A stretch of DNA of 64,000 bases from Bacteroidales bacterium (GTDB lineage Bacteria > Bacteroidota > Bacteroidia > Bacteroidales > Tenuifilaceae): assembly GCA_013141385.1 (NCBI GenBank), contig JABFRB010000002.1:248001-312000 (forward strand). The letters run 5' to 3'. Position 1 is the stretch's first letter, and every line of letters starts with the position of its first letter. The translations under genes and the position numbers were made by a program. Below the pieces are notes generated by a model. It did no database searches. It was not told the origin of the DNA and saw nothing but the letters and a program-made list of their open reading frames with translations. Shown piece after piece: positions 63,350-64,000 of the stretch.

Positions 63350-64000
63350 ATGGAAAATGACATAATAAGAATTGTAGAAGAGAAGGGGAGAGCGGTTGAG
63401 GCGGTAATTCCAATTTTACAGGAAATCCAAAATCATTATAACTACCTTCCACAGGAGGCTTTACAAAGAGTTTGTGAAACAACGGATATCACTCCATCTA
63501 GGATATACGGTATATCTACATTCTATACACAGTTCAGGCATAAACCGGTAGGTAAACATATCATCAAGGTGTGCGTTGGAACTGCATGTCATGTTAAGGG
63601 TGCAATGCTTGTGTACGATTCTTTCCGACGAAATCTTAATTTAAAAGATAACGAGGATACCGATTCGGAAGGTCAATTCACCATCGAAAAGGTTGCTTGC
63701 TTAGGATGTTGTACAATTGCCCCTGTGGTTCAGATAGGTAGCATAACATACGGACATGTAACTTCTGAGACAGTTCCAGAAGTTATTTCAGATTTTCTTT
63801 TAGCAAAGAATGGACATTCTACTGGTGTTACTGTACCTTATATAGATAGTAAAGAGATTCAAGGCGAGATAAGAATTGGTTTAGGTTCATGTTGTGTTGC
63901 AAGTGGTAGTTCGGGAGTTAAAGAGGAACTTGAGAAAATACTTCTTAAGAGTAAGATAAATGTAAACGTTAAACACGTTGGATGTGTTGGTATTTGTAAT
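63350..64000 (+). CDS. NuoE-like 2Fe-2S protein with second thioredoxin-like domain (partial)
   Basis: 217 residues are inside the window and the gene continues beyond it. Residues about 1-155 are a NuoE/HydC-like 24-kDa domain with the cluster cysteines in CVGTACHVKG and ACLGCCTIAP (C-x4-C...C-x3-C). From about residue 168 a second 2Fe-2S thioredoxin-like domain begins (RIGLGSCCVASGSSGVKEEL, then HVGCVGIC), which is normally at the start of NuoF/HydB. Such proteins usually precede NuoF-like and hydrogenase or other NAD(P)H-linked oxidoreductase genes. Confidence 0.85.
   Translation, partial: MENDIIRIVEEKGRAVEAVIPILQEIQNHYNYLPQEALQRVCETTDITPSRIYGISTFYTQFRHKPVGKHIIKVCVGTACHVKGAMLVYDSFRRNLNLKDNEDTDSEGQFTIEKVACLGCCTIAPVVQIGSITYGHVTSETVPEVISDFLLAKNGHSTGVTVPYIDSKEIQGEIRIGLGSCCVASGSSGVKEELEKILLKSKINVNVKHVGCVGICN

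Noticed and set aside
1-64000. CRISPR arrays, tRNA or rRNA genes
   Set aside because: No regularly spaced repeats, cloverleaf-like sequences or rRNA segments were recognised anywhere in the window on either strand.

Overview
The window is AT-rich chromosomal DNA from a member of the Bacteroidota, most likely class Bacteroidia (Bacteroidales/Marinilabiliales-like). Three things support this: recurrent TAnnTTTG -7 promoter boxes, some with a TTTG box 20-21 nt upstream; the block nadK - two DUF6089-type barrels - uppS - bamA - two ompH-like genes - murI; and many secreted proteins of the beta-barrel or lipoprotein kind usual in this phylum. No rRNA, tRNA or CRISPR array was seen.

Layout. 1-3871: the N-terminal end of a TamB-like protein (minus), then tsaD, a B12-binding radical SAM enzyme and an SBF-type transporter. 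3872-9150: an accessory stretch of unrelated plus-strand genes (alpha/beta hydrolase, Imm5-like immunity protein, MBL-fold hydrolase, RadC-like protein with an unusual tail, TIR-like defence effector, small membrane protein). It is sprinkled with REP-like and hairpin repeats. 9151-18607: one long minus-strand respiratory operon. It encodes a TAT-exported Fe-S protein, an NrfD-type quinol-oxidising membrane protein, a monohaem cytochrome c, DoxX, SCO1, caa3 oxidase subunits I, III, IV and II-cyt c, and haem O synthase. This looks like a minimal quinol:cytochrome c:oxygen chain without bc1. A GxxExxY gene bounded by inverted repeats is inserted in it. 18724-21755: DUF4870, ettA and a secreted protein (minus). 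22008-29209: an OlsA/OlsB-like lipid acyltransferase fusion, an M19 dipeptidase lipoprotein, engB, prs, rplY behind a strikingly structured leader, pth and an S4 protein. 29320-36446: a mixed housekeeping region (flavin reductase, YD-like secreted protein, SiaB-like kinase, manA, udk, exonuclease, esterase, pdxJ, CBS protein). 36458-49260: nadK and the envelope-biogenesis block, murI, a TGS-nucleoside kinase and two cell-surface proteins.

49623-64000 is the most unusual part. Four tandem PQQ-like beta-propeller proteins of exactly 405 residues each are followed by a fifth (423 aa), a membrane-anchored sixth, a degraded DUF559 element inside inverted repeats, an NHL-type propeller, and a 65-residue twin-arginine cysteine peptide. 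Next come a NapG-like TAT ferredoxin, a NapH-like polyferredoxin membrane protein and a seventh propeller on a three-helix anchor. The window closes with the start of a NuoE-like 2Fe-2S protein, which usually precedes NuoF/[FeFe]-hydrogenase-type genes. I read this as a probable membrane/periplasmic electron-transfer system with several propeller proteins. Its substrate and cofactor cannot be told from sequence alone.
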